Positions 35,267-44,792 are shown, counted from the first letter of the stretch. The stretch: DNA of 64,000 nt from Paraburkholderia bannensis NBRC 103871 (GCF_000685015.1 NZ_BAYA01000017.1:124001-188000), one strand, 5' to 3'. Translations and numbers: made by a program. The notes: generated by a model not told the origin, from the letters alone.

Positions 35267-35607
35267 TCCCCTTTCTTGAGGAAAGCGAGCAGATCGGTGT
35301 TTTTCACGCGCTCGATCAGTTGCAGCGTGACGGTAATCACGAGCGAGGCCGCGAAGAACGCAGCGAGGCCGGTCGACTGGATCGGAGTTTCGCGCACGAT
35401 TTCAGGGGCCGCGAGATAGCCCATCACGAGCGAAATCAGCAGGTACGCAAAGCGCGTGAAAATGCCGATGTTCTTCGATGTGACAACGACGAGCGCAGCG
35501 CCCGTGAATGCGCCGATCAGCGCGTTACCGTCGATTCCTGGCACGGCGCCGGCGGCGCCGAGCGCGGCGGAAATCACGACTGCGCTAGTGGTGTTCGGTT
35601 CGGCCAT
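35263..35607 (-). CDS. Putative phage holin (second small membrane protein)
   Basis: The 114-residue protein has two to three hydrophobic stretches (AALGAAGAVPGIDGNALIGAF, FAYLLISLVMGYLAA, AAFFAASLVITVTLQLI) and a charged C-terminus (RVKNTDLLAFLKKGE). It resembles the putative phage holin family common just after gpX. The start at 35607 (MAEPNTTSA) follows AGGAGCC-like sequence; an ATG eight codons earlier is less likely. With the neighbouring 3TM protein it probably controls lysis timing. Confidence 0.72.
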   Translation of the reverse strand: MAEPNTTSAVVISAALGAAGAVPGIDGNALIGAFTGAALVVVTSKNIGIFTRFAYLLISLVMGYLAAPEIVRETPIQSTGLAAFFAASLVITVTLQLIERVKNTDLLAFLKKGE

Positions 35608-35623
35608 ACGTGCGGCTCCTGTG

Positions 35624-35830
35624 TCAATCAAACAGTTGAATCAGCGGCTTGGTGGTCTGCACGGTGCCGAGGTCGGGCATCTCAACAGAGAGGCCGAGGG
35701 GCAGCACGGGGCCGTGATCGGCCAGGCCGTTATTCGCTTCCAGTACTGCTTCAACCGTGCCATCGGTGCGGCCGTAGTAACGCCAGCACAGCGCATCGAC
35801 GGTTTCGCCCTGCTGCGCGATGACTTTCAT
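35624..35830 (-). CDS. X: P2 gpX-like tail protein (LysM-like)
   Basis: The 68-residue protein (VIAQQGETVDALCWRYYGR, then PVLPLGLSVEMPDL) is a classic gpX with a LysM-like beginning. It is essential for P2 tail assembly. Its start codon overlaps the stop of gpL by one base. Confidence 0.9.
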   Translation of the reverse strand: MKVIAQQGETVDALCWRYYGRTDGTVEAVLEANNGLADHGPVLPLGLSVEMPDLGTVQTTKPLIQLFD

Positions 35831-36309
35831 CAGATCAGCTCGATCGTTGAATGCCTAAGCCCGCGAATGTCCGCGAGCGCGATGCGGACATTGCGCCGCG
35901 CCTCGCAAATCGTTTCGTCGAGCGCTTCAGCCTTCTGGCCGCCGGTCTTTGTGGTGTCGAGGCCGCGATATTGCTCCGTCAGATCGGCGCGAACATGGTT
36001 GTAGATGGCGCGGCGATAGCGCAGCACATGCGTACTGACGCCGCCGAGCTGTGGTGCGGGCACACTCGCAAGGTCTGCATAGCCGCGCGCGAGCTGGCCG
36101 CCCTGCCACGTTTGCAGCTCTGCATTGCAGCTCGCCATTGCATCGAGCGCCGCCGAGCGCAGGCGCGTGTCCGTTACCGTGCCGTCAAGGCGCGTTTCTT
36201 CGCGCAGCTCTACAAGGCCAATATCCGGAAACCATCCGTCATTGGTGAGCTTCGCGGTCGTTACGGAAGTCGCTTGCGTCGGCTCAGCGGTGGCGAGAAA
36301 GCTACTCAT
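35830..36309 (-). CDS. L: P2 gpL-like head completion/stabilisation protein
   Basis: The 159-residue protein has NDGWFPDIGLVELREETRLDGTVT in the N-terminal part and HVLRYRRAIYNHVRADLTEQYRGLD in the middle, both diagnostic of gpL. It stabilises the packaged head and connects to tail completion proteins. Order M-L-X agrees with P2. About 100 bases without a gene separate it from gpM. Confidence 0.9.
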   Translation of the reverse strand: MSSFLATAEPTQATSVTTAKLTNDGWFPDIGLVELREETRLDGTVTDTRLRSAALDAMASCNAELQTWQGGQLARGYADLASVPAPQLGGVSTHVLRYRRAIYNHVRADLTEQYRGLDTTKTGGQKAEALDETICEARRNVRIALADIRGLRHSTIELI

Positions 36310-36408
36310 GTCAGGGCGTGGAATAGGTGGCGGTGAACCGGCGTTCGAATCCCGTTGCCGTCAGGTGTTGGGAGTGAACGCCGGTGCCGCCATTGCCGGG
36401 GGGGCTCT

Positions 36409-37122
36409 TTACGTGCGGGCGGCCTGGTGGCCGACCGCATCACTCAGCATCTTTTCGAGCCGAGTAATGTTCTGTTTCACGCCGGCGCGCGCGTCGAGCT
36501 GGAGCGCCGCTTGAAGGTAGTGCAGCGCCGATCGCGCGTAACCGAGATCAAGACCGACAAGACCGTCGCTGTCTAGCCGGCCGATGTACGCGAGGCCGAT
36601 CGCCTTGTTCAGCTTCGCGCGAATCTGGTCGTGCATGTCGGTGCGCTCAGTCAGCTCGCGCACTTCGTTTAGCTGGTCGGCGTCGAACATACCGCCATCG
36701 CGCAGCGCCGTGAGCGCGGCGTCGGCGAATTCTTCGGCGACAGCAGCGGCCGTCGATCGCTCGTATCGTGCGGGCAGCGTGAGGCCATGCCGCAGCGCGT
36801 AGCGCGCGATTTCGAGCGCGCCAGTGAATTCGCCCGCGTCGATGCGCCAGATCATGACCGTGGTGAGAACGTCGTCTTGTGCGCCGCGCCCGCCCTTGAG
36901 TGCGCCTGACACATAGTCGGCGTACTCCGGCAGCACTTCGCGCTTGACTTCGATCTTGCGCGCAACAGACTGAATCTCGTGCAAGCGACGAATGTCGGTG
37001 AGCAGCTTCGCAAGCATCAGCTCGTAATGACTGGCGCCAGCGAGCGATTCGCCAGCGGCCGCGGAGGCGGCCGCGCGCTCGGCGCGCACGCGTGCCTGAT
37101 GTCGACGTGCGGGTGTGGTCAT
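36409..37122 (-). CDS. M: P2 gpM-like terminase small subunit / endonuclease
   Basis: The 237-residue protein starts MTTPARRHQARVRAERAA. It contains YELMLAKLLTDIRRLHEIQS and MIWRIDAGEFTGALEIARYAL, the gpM family core. It cuts at cos with the large subunit gpP and circular DNA as substrate. The C-terminal part carries a tetratricopeptide-like helix (YARSALHYLQAALQLDARAG). The chosen ATG lies two bases past the capsid gene stop; 17 additional upstream codons would overlap gpN. Confidence 0.9.
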   Translation of the reverse strand: MTTPARRHQARVRAERAAASAAAGESLAGASHYELMLAKLLTDIRRLHEIQSVARKIEVKREVLPEYADYVSGALKGGRGAQDDVLTTVMIWRIDAGEFTGALEIARYALRHGLTLPARYERSTAAAVAEEFADAALTALRDGGMFDADQLNEVRELTERTDMHDQIRAKLNKAIGLAYIGRLDSDGLVGLDLGYARSALHYLQAALQLDARAGVKQNITRLEKMLSDAVGHQAART

Positions 37123-37124
37123 GG

Positions 37125-38141
37125 TCAGGCCGCTGCCTTCTCGATTTCGATGTTTTCCACCACTGCGCCGCAACCGTAGTCTTCGACGACGTACGCCTCG
37201 TTGCTCGATTCGAAGTTCTCCACCTGATCGCGGCGCGGGTTGTCGATGACCGAGCGACGGCGGCCGCCGTTCTGGTAGTAGATCGACAGGTTGTCGAGGC
37301 GCGTAATGAGCATCTTGTCGGCCGGGATGAACGGCGCGCTCACAGCCTGCTTGCCGCCGATGCGCTTGCTACTCACAACCAGATCGAGCGCAGCCTGTTC
37401 GGTCGCGACGTTGGCGTTGCTCACGATCGGGAAATACTTGTCGTGCAGCAGCGCGCTGCCGAGCACCACGACGACGGACGGATCGTCGCGATACCACTCG
37501 TCGAGCAGTTGCAGCGCGTCGAGCACGAGCGCATCGAGATTTTCATAATCGGCGCCCTTGCCGATCTTGACCTTGCCCGAATCCTTGACGACTTCGTGCA
37601 GCACACGATCGCCCGCGTTGTCGCGGAACTTCTGGAGCCAGCCCTTGTTCACGTCCTGCAAGAGCGGGTTTTTCGTGCGGTCGGACGTCGCAGCGCGGCT
37701 CGTGCCGTTGAAGCCGATGCAGATGCGATCGAGCGCGGTACGCGTCAGGATCGCATCGCGAATCAGCGTCTGGAATTCCGGCTTGTGCGCCCAGGCGTCG
37801 AGACGGCCATACGACAGCGCCGTGTCGAAATTCGTCTGCGTGCAGAAATAGCCGCTGTCGTCGAGCGTTGCCGGATCAACGGGCGTGCGATCTTTCGCGC
37901 TCGTGTCGGTCGTGCTGGCGATCGGGCCGCCGATACCGAGGCCGATTTTCTGGCCGGCCTGTGCGTCGACGCCGATCATGTTGATGCGCTTCAGGAATTC
38001 GCTCGACGCCTGAATGCGACCTTCGAGCGTTTGCTGCACGGACGGGTCGACCGTGAACTTCACGGCGGCATTCGGCACGCCGTTGAGCTTCGCGATATCG
38101 CCAAGGTAGGCGTCGAACTTCGCGCGGGTTTCGTTGCGCAT
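37125..38141 (-). CDS. N: P2 gpN-like major capsid protein
   Basis: The 338-residue HK97-fold capsid protein begins MRNETRAKFDAYLGDIAKLNG. It contains FLKRINMIGVDAQAGQKIGLG and LTRTALDRICIGFNGTSRA, all diagnostic of P2-like capsids. It assembles on the scaffold gpO into an icosahedral head. It lies 45 bases downstream of gpO. Confidence 0.93.
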   Translation of the reverse strand: MRNETRAKFDAYLGDIAKLNGVPNAAVKFTVDPSVQQTLEGRIQASSEFLKRINMIGVDAQAGQKIGLGIGGPIASTTDTSAKDRTPVDPATLDDSGYFCTQTNFDTALSYGRLDAWAHKPEFQTLIRDAILTRTALDRICIGFNGTSRAATSDRTKNPLLQDVNKGWLQKFRDNAGDRVLHEVVKDSGKVKIGKGADYENLDALVLDALQLLDEWYRDDPSVVVVLGSALLHDKYFPIVSNANVATEQAALDLVVSSKRIGGKQAVSAPFIPADKMLITRLDNLSIYYQNGGRRRSVIDNPRRDQVENFESSNEAYVVEDYGCGAVVENIEIEKAAA

Positions 38142-38186
38142 AAGGGTAAATCTCCGATTCGTTGAGGGGTTGCGGACGGGATTCGC

Positions 38187-39272
38187 TTAGCAGTCGGTCT
38201 TGTGGCCGTCGTGCGTGCCGGTTGCAGTCGGCCGCACTGCGCCCGCCGGTTGCGTCGATAGCGTCTGCGTCAGCTCGGCGAGCTTCTTCGCCGTCGCGGT
38301 GTGCGCCTCGCGTTCGGTCTTCAATTCGACTTCCAGCTTCGTGAGCTGGTCGGCGAAGGTGTCGGCGCGCGTGGCCTGCTCGCGGGAAAAGGTAGCGAGC
38401 ATTTCGACGGCCTGCGTCATGTCGCTGAATCGCTTGTCGTCGTTGGCGCCCTTCTCTTTCACGAAGCCAAGGATTTCGCCCACGCGCTTGAAGAGTGCCG
38501 CGCCGGCGGCGATTGGCGTCTGGGTCGTGGCTTCGAATTCGAGCGTAGTTTCTTCGCAGGCAGTGAACAGGTTGCCGGGCGATTGCTTGCGGTGTGCGAG
38601 CGGATTGTTTTCGCCCTGCGTCGCGGCAAAGGTCAGCATTTGGGTGCCGAGACTTGCGGGGCTGTCGGTGATTGCCAGACCGATCAGATATGCCTGCTTG
38701 GTGTCCGCGAATGAGGGATTAATCTCGATCGACGTGTACACCTTTTGGCGGGCGTTCGATAGGTCGATCAGCTCCTGCGTCGGCGCCACCTGCGCGAACA
38801 GTGCGAGCTTGCCCTTGAGCGGGCCGTCAGCGATTTGCTCGGCCGAAAGTCCGATCACGTCGCCATAGGCGCCGAAAGGACTCGAATTCGCGTCGCCCGT
38901 CATGGGCGCCATGCCGCGAATGTGCTCGCAGTTGACGCGTGCGCCGTAGAGTTCAGGGTCGTACTGGCCAGCCATCTGCTGAATCCAGTCGCGCTCAATG
39001 CTACGGCCGTCCGTCGTCGCGCCTTCGACTGCGACGCGGAATTTTTTCGATGTGATCGCGTGGTTACCGCTCGCCGCCGCAATCTGTCCAACGCCGAGCA
39101 CGCCAGCCGCAGCGGAGCCAGCGACGCCGAGCACGTCGGCACTGTGCGCGCCGGTCGCAATCATGCTCGACGCCGCATGTGCGTCGACTGCGAACACCGC
39201 AGCGATCGAACCGATGGCGGCAGCGATGAAAGACAGGTTGCGCTTTCGCATCGACAGGCTTCGCTTTTGCAT
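38187..39272 (-). CDS. O: P2 gpO-like capsid scaffold/protease with unusual N-terminal extension
   Basis: The 361-residue protein has the gpO protease part from about residue 75 (SKKFRVAVEGATTDGRSIE). A plausible Asp88, His117 (NCEHI), Ser181 (YTSIEINP) triad follows. The C-terminal part is a coiled coil (FADQLTKLEVELKTEREAHTA) that serves as the scaffold. The first 74 residues are not normal for gpO: a basic start, a hydrophobic stretch with an AHA-A site like a signal peptide, then an Ala/Gly-rich segment. A GGAG sits eight bases before the ATG at 39272, and no better start exists near residue 75, so the extension appears to be translated. Confidence 0.83.
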   Translation of the reverse strand: MQKRSLSMRKRNLSFIAAAIGSIAAVFAVDAHAASSMIATGAHSADVLGVAGSAAAGVLGVGQIAAASGNHAITSKKFRVAVEGATTDGRSIERDWIQQMAGQYDPELYGARVNCEHIRGMAPMTGDANSSPFGAYGDVIGLSAEQIADGPLKGKLALFAQVAPTQELIDLSNARQKVYTSIEINPSFADTKQAYLIGLAITDSPASLGTQMLTFAATQGENNPLAHRKQSPGNLFTACEETTLEFEATTQTPIAAGAALFKRVGEILGFVKEKGANDDKRFSDMTQAVEMLATFSREQATRADTFADQLTKLEVELKTEREAHTATAKKLAELTQTLSTQPAGAVRPTATGTHDGHKTDC

Positions 39273-39432
39273 CGTTTGCACTCCGAACAAGGGGCTTATG
39301 TGTTGGGTTCGTAAATCGTGTAAGTGAATGTTGCCGGTGATGACGGGCGACGGCAATCAGTTGAAAACGTGGCGCGGCCGGGTACAAATTGAACTGCTGC
39401 GCGCGCGCGCGTTGGGCGGGTACGCTTCTGCC

Positions 39433-41199
39433 ATGCTCGACATCACGGACAACCCAACTACGACCGCAGACCCGCGAAAGGCTGCACGCGCGCTCTACTG
39501 GCAAGGGTGGCGCGTGTCGTCGATCGCGCGTCATCTGAACCTGAACCGCTCGACCGTCGAGACGTGGAAGCAGCGCGAAAATTGGGATAAGACGTCGCCC
39601 ATTGACACGATCGAGCTGACGACAGAAATGCGCGTCAATGCGTTGATCGCGAAAGAGAAGAAAGATCCAGGCGATTACAAGGAAATCGACCTGCTGATGC
39701 GCCAGCTCGAACGCGTCGCACGCGTGCGCAAGTACAGCGAAACGGGCAAGGAATCGGATCTCAACCCGAACATTGAGGCGCGCAACGCAGCGCCGAAGAA
39801 AAAGCAGACGCGCAACGAATTCAGCGACGAGCAGGTTGCACGCTTGCACGAGGCATTTCTTGATTGCCAGTTTGACTACCAGAAAGTCTGGTATCGGAAC
39901 GGCCATCAACGCACACGAAATATCCTTAAATCGCGGCAGATCGGTGCGACGTTCTATTTCGCGCGCGAAGCGCTCGACGACGCCTTGCAAACCGGCCGGA
40001 ACCAGATTTTTCTATCTGCGAGCAAGGCGCAGGCGCACGTTTTCAAGCAGTACATTGCGCAGTTTGCGCGCGAGGCCGCCGACGTAGATTTGACGGGCGA
40101 TCCAATCGTTTTACCGAACGAGGCGACGCTTTATTTTCTCGGCACGAATGCCCGTACGGCGCAGAGCTATCACGGCAATCTGTACGTCGACGAATATTTC
40201 TGGATCGGCCGTTTCAAGGAGCTTCAGAAAGTCGCTTCTGGCATGGCGATGCACAAGAAATGGCGCGAAACGTATTTTTCGACGCCATCGAGCCTTGCGC
40301 ATCAGGCCTACACGTTCTGGAACGGCGAGCACATCAATCGCGGCCGTGCGAAGGCCGACCACGTTCACTTCGACATAACGCACGAAGCGCTTGCGCGCGG
40401 TCGGCTTTGCGAGGACGGCCAGTGGCGCCAGATCGTCACGGTTGAGGATGCCGTGCGCGGCGGCTGCACGTTGTTCGACCTTGAGGAGTTGCGGCGCAAG
40501 TACAGCCCAGAGGATTTCGCCAATCTGCTGATGTGCCAGTTTATCGACGACACGGCGTCGATTTTCACGCTGGCGAACCTACAGCGCTGCATGGTCGATT
40601 CGTGGGAGGTGTGGGACGACGTTGAGCCGCTGATGCTTCGCCCGTTTGGTTTCCGTTCAGTGTGGGTCGGCTATGACCCGGCGCTAACGGGCGACTCCGC
40701 GGCACTCGTCGTCATCGCGCCGCCCGTGGTTCCCGGTGGCCCGCTGCGCGTGCTGGAAAAGCATCAATTTCGCGGCATGGATTTCGAGGCGCAGGCCGAG
40801 AGAATTAAGGAAATCACGCAGCGCTACAACGTCGCCTACATGGCGATCGACACGACCGGCATTGGCCAGGGCGTCTATCAGCTCGTGCGCCAGTTCTACC
40901 CGGCCGCCGTGGCGTTCAACTACTCGCCCGAGGTCAAAGGCCGTCTTGTGCTCAAAGGCTTGTCGGTGGTGAACGGCGCGCGCCTTCAGTTCGATGCTGG
41001 CTGGACGGATATGGCCGCTGCTTTCATGGCGATCAAAAAGACCGTCACCGCGAGCGGCCGGCATGTCACCTACGAGGCTGGCCGGAGCGAAGAAGTCGGC
41101 CACGCCGACCTTGCCTGGGCCGTCCTGCACGCAATTTCAAACGAGCCGCTGGAAGGCATGGCGGCCCGCACATCTGGATTTATGGAGATTTCCTCATGA
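39433..41199 (+). CDS. P: P2 gpP-like terminase large subunit (ATPase)
   Basis: The 588-residue terminase has an N-terminal HTH (ARALYWQGWRVSSIARHLNLN, STVETWKQRENWD). The ATPase with the P2-type Walker A variant SRQIGATFYFAREAL, and a DEYFWI acidic box, follow. The C-terminal nuclease has VWVGYDPALTGDSAALVVIA. It packages DNA from cos. The start at 39433 was chosen because 35 codons of open frame upstream read as intergenic sequence between the divergent O and P genes. Confidence 0.92.
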   Translation: MLDITDNPTTTADPRKAARALYWQGWRVSSIARHLNLNRSTVETWKQRENWDKTSPIDTIELTTEMRVNALIAKEKKDPGDYKEIDLLMRQLERVARVRKYSETGKESDLNPNIEARNAAPKKKQTRNEFSDEQVARLHEAFLDCQFDYQKVWYRNGHQRTRNILKSRQIGATFYFAREALDDALQTGRNQIFLSASKAQAHVFKQYIAQFAREAADVDLTGDPIVLPNEATLYFLGTNARTAQSYHGNLYVDEYFWIGRFKELQKVASGMAMHKKWRETYFSTPSSLAHQAYTFWNGEHINRGRAKADHVHFDITHEALARGRLCEDGQWRQIVTVEDAVRGGCTLFDLEELRRKYSPEDFANLLMCQFIDDTASIFTLANLQRCMVDSWEVWDDVEPLMLRPFGFRSVWVGYDPALTGDSAALVVIAPPVVPGGPLRVLEKHQFRGMDFEAQAERIKEITQRYNVAYMAIDTTGIGQGVYQLVRQFYPAAVAFNYSPEVKGRLVLKGLSVVNGARLQFDAGWTDMAAAFMAIKKTVTASGRHVTYEAGRSEEVGHADLAWAVLHAISNEPLEGMAARTSGFMEISS

Positions 41200-42248
41200 A
41201 AGCGAGAAACCGACGCGCGCAGCAGCGCGCACAGACTGAACAGGTAGCAGCCCCACTTACCGCAAGTAGTGCCCCGGCGGGCGCCAGCGCGTTCACGTTC
41301 GGCGATCCGATGCCGGTCATGAACCGCGCCGAGCTGCTCGATTACGCCGAGCTGGTGAGCTACAACGGCTGGTATGAACCGCCGATCAGTCTTGCAGGTC
41401 TCGCGAAGTCGTTCAGGGCGGGCACACACCACGCGTCAGCGCTCTACTTCAAGCGAAACGTGCTCGCGTCGACGTTTATCCCGCACCCACTGCTCTCGCG
41501 CGATACGTTCCGGCGTTGGGCGCTCGACTTCCTGATGTTCGGCAATGGCTACATGGAGCGCCAGAAAAACCGGCTTGGCGGCACGTTGCGATTTGAGGCG
41601 GCACCCGGCAAGTACATGCGCCGCCGGGTCGATATGGTGAGCTACGCGCAAACCGACGGCTGGAAAGTGGTGCACGAATTCGAGGCTGGCACTGTCCATC
41701 ACCTGATTGAGCCCGACGTTAATCAGGAGGTCTACGGGATGCCCGAATACCTGGGTGCCCTGCACGCTGCCTGGCTGAACGAGTCATCGACGCTTTTCCG
41801 CCGGCGCTACTACGAGAACGGCAGCCATGCGGGCTTCATCCTGTATTTGACGGACGCCGCGCAAAGTCAGGATGATGTCGACGCACTGCGCGACGCCCTC
41901 AAAAGCGCCAAGGGGCCGGGTAACTTCCGGAACCTGTTCTACTACGCTCCGAACGGCAAAAAGGACGGGCTTCAGCTTATCCCGGTTTCCGAGGTCGCGG
42001 CGAAGGACGAGTTTTTCAACATCAAGAACATCACGCGCGACGACCTGCTCGCGGCGCATCGTGTGCCGCCCCAATTGCTCGGCATCGTGCCGAGCAATAC
42101 GGGTGGCTTCGGTGCGGCCGATACGGCGGCGAAGGTATTCGGGCGCAATGAGATCACGCCGCTACAGTCACAATTTCTAGCGTTTAACGAATGGGTTGGT
42201 GATGAAGTCGTGAAATTCATGCCATACAGTATTGATCCTTTGTCTTAA
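41196..42248 (+). CDS. Q: P2 gpQ-like portal protein
   Basis: The 350-residue portal has FTFGDPMPVMNRAELLDYAEL, FGNGYMERQKNRLGGTLRFE and HRVPPQLLGIVPSNTGGFG, all standard for P2 portals. Twelve copies form the head vertex channel. It starts within the stop codon region of gpP (four-base overlap). The rightward P-Q unit ends here, and the cargo island begins about 100 bases on. Confidence 0.93.
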   Translation: MKARNRRAQQRAQTEQVAAPLTASSAPAGASAFTFGDPMPVMNRAELLDYAELVSYNGWYEPPISLAGLAKSFRAGTHHASALYFKRNVLASTFIPHPLLSRDTFRRWALDFLMFGNGYMERQKNRLGGTLRFEAAPGKYMRRRVDMVSYAQTDGWKVVHEFEAGTVHHLIEPDVNQEVYGMPEYLGALHAAWLNESSTLFRRRYYENGSHAGFILYLTDAAQSQDDVDALRDALKSAKGPGNFRNLFYYAPNGKKDGLQLIPVSEVAAKDEFFNIKNITRDDLLAAHRVPPQLLGIVPSNTGGFGAADTAAKVFGRNEITPLQSQFLAFNEWVGDEVVKFMPYSIDPLS

Positions 42249-42351
42249 CACCCGCCCGTCGGCAATGGAGTGCTGGCGCTCCAAATACTAGGCTCGCCAG
42301 CATCAATGCGGAAGGCTGAGTTAATGTAACTCGACCCACTTTATATCCGAA

Positions 42352-44082
42352 TCAGTCAGATGAGGTGTGGGCCTCGAACAGAATGGGATTTATAAAATCA
42401 ATTATCTCGCTCCCACTCTCAATATACATTCTCGAAATCATTTTGACTGTTCTGTCAGTAACATCGAAAAATTTGGCCAAGTCTTGACTTTCGGAGGATT
42501 GCTTCTTTTCTTTGAAAAGATTTTCTTGATATTTTTCAGTAAAGTCGGAAAGATATTTAATCGCTCCATCTTTTTCGATATCAAAACAGGCAAACATCTT
42601 CATTTTTGGCTTCGCCTCATTTCGAATTTTATCGAAATTCTCCTTTCCTAAAGAGATGAATTTAGCCGCTCCAGTTACGCGCTCTAGATGCGTCCGATTT
42701 ATTTTTGCACTCCAAACTAAATTGCAATGCGTACGATCGACGCAAGAAATGAAATCTTTTTCATCGAAACCAAAATCATAAAATGCAAAATACGTTAAGA
42801 GCAACGCGATCTTTTCCGTGAGGGCGGGAATTTCGTCTTCCACAGTTTTTTCATGATCTATCGAGTTCCCGTGCGCCATTGCATCTCGAAATTTCTTCAA
42901 AATAAGAAAGTCATCTTCATCGATGTCTATTATTTTAAGAATATCCGCATTCATTTTGGATGTTACGTGATTGAATTTATCCTTAAAGTTTTTATCGTCC
43001 GTCCCAAAAATGGCGGTTGCGAGTTCAATCAATTTAGTTTGCTTGCTCGACGGAATTCCGGAAATTCGCTTAACATCTCGCGTGAAACGTTGAATTTTTT
43101 TGGTAGTTGTTTTAATTGACTTCTTTAAATCGGAGGAGTGAAGGTCGACATAGGAGTCAAGCAATGTCATGTACGCAAGAACCTTATATTCCCAGAAATC
43201 TCGATATCGTTTCATTGCTGCCAGACGCACCCAGCCTGGATCTTTCAGCGCGGACGAGAAATATCGCTGAACTACCGTTTGCCATTTCCCAATCAATAAA
43301 TCAGGTTTTATGAAGTAATTCAACCCGAATTTTTTTGACTTCGAGTCTACAACCTCGGGTTTTGAGTAATATTGGAAAAATACAGAACGAGTCTGACGTT
43401 GCTTATTTCGTACGTATACATTTTTCAACGAAATTGGGTGCGCAAGTAAAATTGTGAAAAGCACGCCCACACCGAAAGCAATATCAAAAATATCGCCTAT
43501 TTTCAGATATTCGAGTTTTTTTTCAATCACAAAACGTGTTGATTCCTTGAGTAAGACACCGTTTTCCGTTTCCTCTGTTTCAGTTCGAGGTTCAATTTCA
43601 ATAGAAAACTCCAGTGCATCATGTTTTACGTCTGCGCGAACAGAATCAGGATGATGCAACCAGTTGAGATTTTTTCCTGGTTCCCCTTTTATAAATCTAT
43701 TTTGGAAATACCAGCTTGAGATATCTGAAAACTCAATTTCTGCGCAATCGAACTCATTGTCCGTTTCGCCCAAAACAATAAATTTTGCATATATTGCATT
43801 GGATGAAAACTCGCAGTCAAAAAGTGTAAATATTAAATTATCATCCGCGCGAGCAATTATCTTGTCGCATTTTCCGCCATCAACGAGTTTTTTTGTTACA
43901 TTAAACCCGAATTTCAAAGATATGAGTTTTGATGGGCCAAAATCTAAATTTGCCTTACCTAACTCCCCAAGATCCTTGTGACTAACATCGACCGTCGAAT
44001 TATAGTTTGTATCGAAATCTATGTATTTCATTGCTGTAAAATTTAAGGAAATGTAGGATGGTGTTCGATTAACCCGCGTCAC
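42352..44082 (-). CDS. ApeA-like HEPN-domain putative anti-phage protein
   Basis: The 576-residue protein is strongly AT-rich compared with its neighbours. The N-terminal half (residues about 18-260) is a beta-rich region like the ApeA N-terminal domain. The C-terminal half is helical and carries a HEPN ribonuclease motif RDAMAHG (Arg399 and His404, R-X4-H) after FLILKKF. ApeA proteins of similar size act as abortive-infection RNases. The gene overlaps the upstream gene as GTGA (start 44082); an alternative ATG lies at 44031. It sits just after portal gene Q, where P2-like phages often carry exclusion or defence genes. Family assignment is by eye and the activity is inferred. Confidence 0.65.
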   Translation of the reverse strand: MTRVNRTPSYISLNFTAMKYIDFDTNYNSTVDVSHKDLGELGKANLDFGPSKLISLKFGFNVTKKLVDGGKCDKIIARADDNLIFTLFDCEFSSNAIYAKFIVLGETDNEFDCAEIEFSDISSWYFQNRFIKGEPGKNLNWLHHPDSVRADVKHDALEFSIEIEPRTETEETENGVLLKESTRFVIEKKLEYLKIGDIFDIAFGVGVLFTILLAHPISLKNVYVRNKQRQTRSVFFQYYSKPEVVDSKSKKFGLNYFIKPDLLIGKWQTVVQRYFSSALKDPGWVRLAAMKRYRDFWEYKVLAYMTLLDSYVDLHSSDLKKSIKTTTKKIQRFTRDVKRISGIPSSKQTKLIELATAIFGTDDKNFKDKFNHVTSKMNADILKIIDIDEDDFLILKKFRDAMAHGNSIDHEKTVEDEIPALTEKIALLLTYFAFYDFGFDEKDFISCVDRTHCNLVWSAKINRTHLERVTGAAKFISLGKENFDKIRNEAKPKMKMFACFDIEKDGAIKYLSDFTEKYQENLFKEKKQSSESQDLAKFFDVTDRTVKMISRMYIESGSEIIDFINPILFEAHTSSD

Positions 44083-44792
44083 CCAATTTCATTATTTCGA
44101 TGGAGTCGCGCTGTACTGTTGTTGTTGGCTGGCACAAGACGATCCAAGATTTCGGTTAATCTGGTTGATAGCTCTGCCTGATTCGAAATTAACCGTTCTT
44201 GTAAGTCCCTCTGTTGCGCCGCGGCATCCGCTGGGAAGTGGATGGCACGAACATCTAACGGCAAGCTTCGATCACCGGCTAATAGTTCAAGCGACAAGCG
44301 CCGAAGCATGTTCTGTTCAAGTTCGACTGTTCCATGCGCTTCTGGGGAGTAACTGCCAGACTTAAGTTGCTGCCGTTCAAACTTGTAGTTTGTCGCGATC
44401 GCCATGCGCTCTAGCAAGCTTGTAAATAATTCGTCGCCTTTCCCATTCCAAACTTTTTGTTCATTGTCCGTTTTGGGGCGCTGTTCGAGCGGCACTGAAA
44501 GATGAGCGTGGTAATTGTGCCAAGCATCGAGCACTGCCTGTAGCTTTGCGCTACGCAAGGGAACTCCGAGTATCCGCCGCCCGTAGAACGCTAAGTCGAT
44601 CGAATTCAAGGCACGCACATGATCGACGGATACGCGAGTCTGCCGCGTTGCCATCAAAACGGTGAAGACGGTTTGCCGACGGTTTGTGGCTTCGCGCGCC
44701 CTTTCCACCCACTTCTGCGCTTGAACGGCAAGAACTGGCCCGAGCAATGTCGCTCCGACCATTACGTAGTCGGTTGATGCTAATTGAATCAT
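44079..44792 (-). CDS. DUF6680-like membrane-anchored protein, partner of the ApeA-like gene
   Basis: The 237-residue protein begins with one hydrophobic segment (DYVMVGATLLGPVLAVQAQ). A cytoplasmic helical domain follows, containing FTVLMATRQTRVSVDHVRALNSID and LERMAIATNYKFERQQLKSG. This resembles the DUF6680 family, whose function is unknown to me. Its stop overlaps the GTG start of the ApeA-like gene, so both are made from one transcript. GC content is lower than the phage core. It could be a regulatory or sensing partner of the HEPN protein, or merely co-mobilised. Confidence 0.6.
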   Translation of the reverse strand: MIQLASTDYVMVGATLLGPVLAVQAQKWVERAREATNRRQTVFTVLMATRQTRVSVDHVRALNSIDLAFYGRRILGVPLRSAKLQAVLDAWHNYHAHLSVPLEQRPKTDNEQKVWNGKGDELFTSLLERMAIATNYKFERQQLKSGSYSPEAHGTVELEQNMLRRLSLELLAGDRSLPLDVRAIHFPADAAAQQRDLQERLISNQAELSTRLTEILDRLVPANNNSTARLHRNNEIG

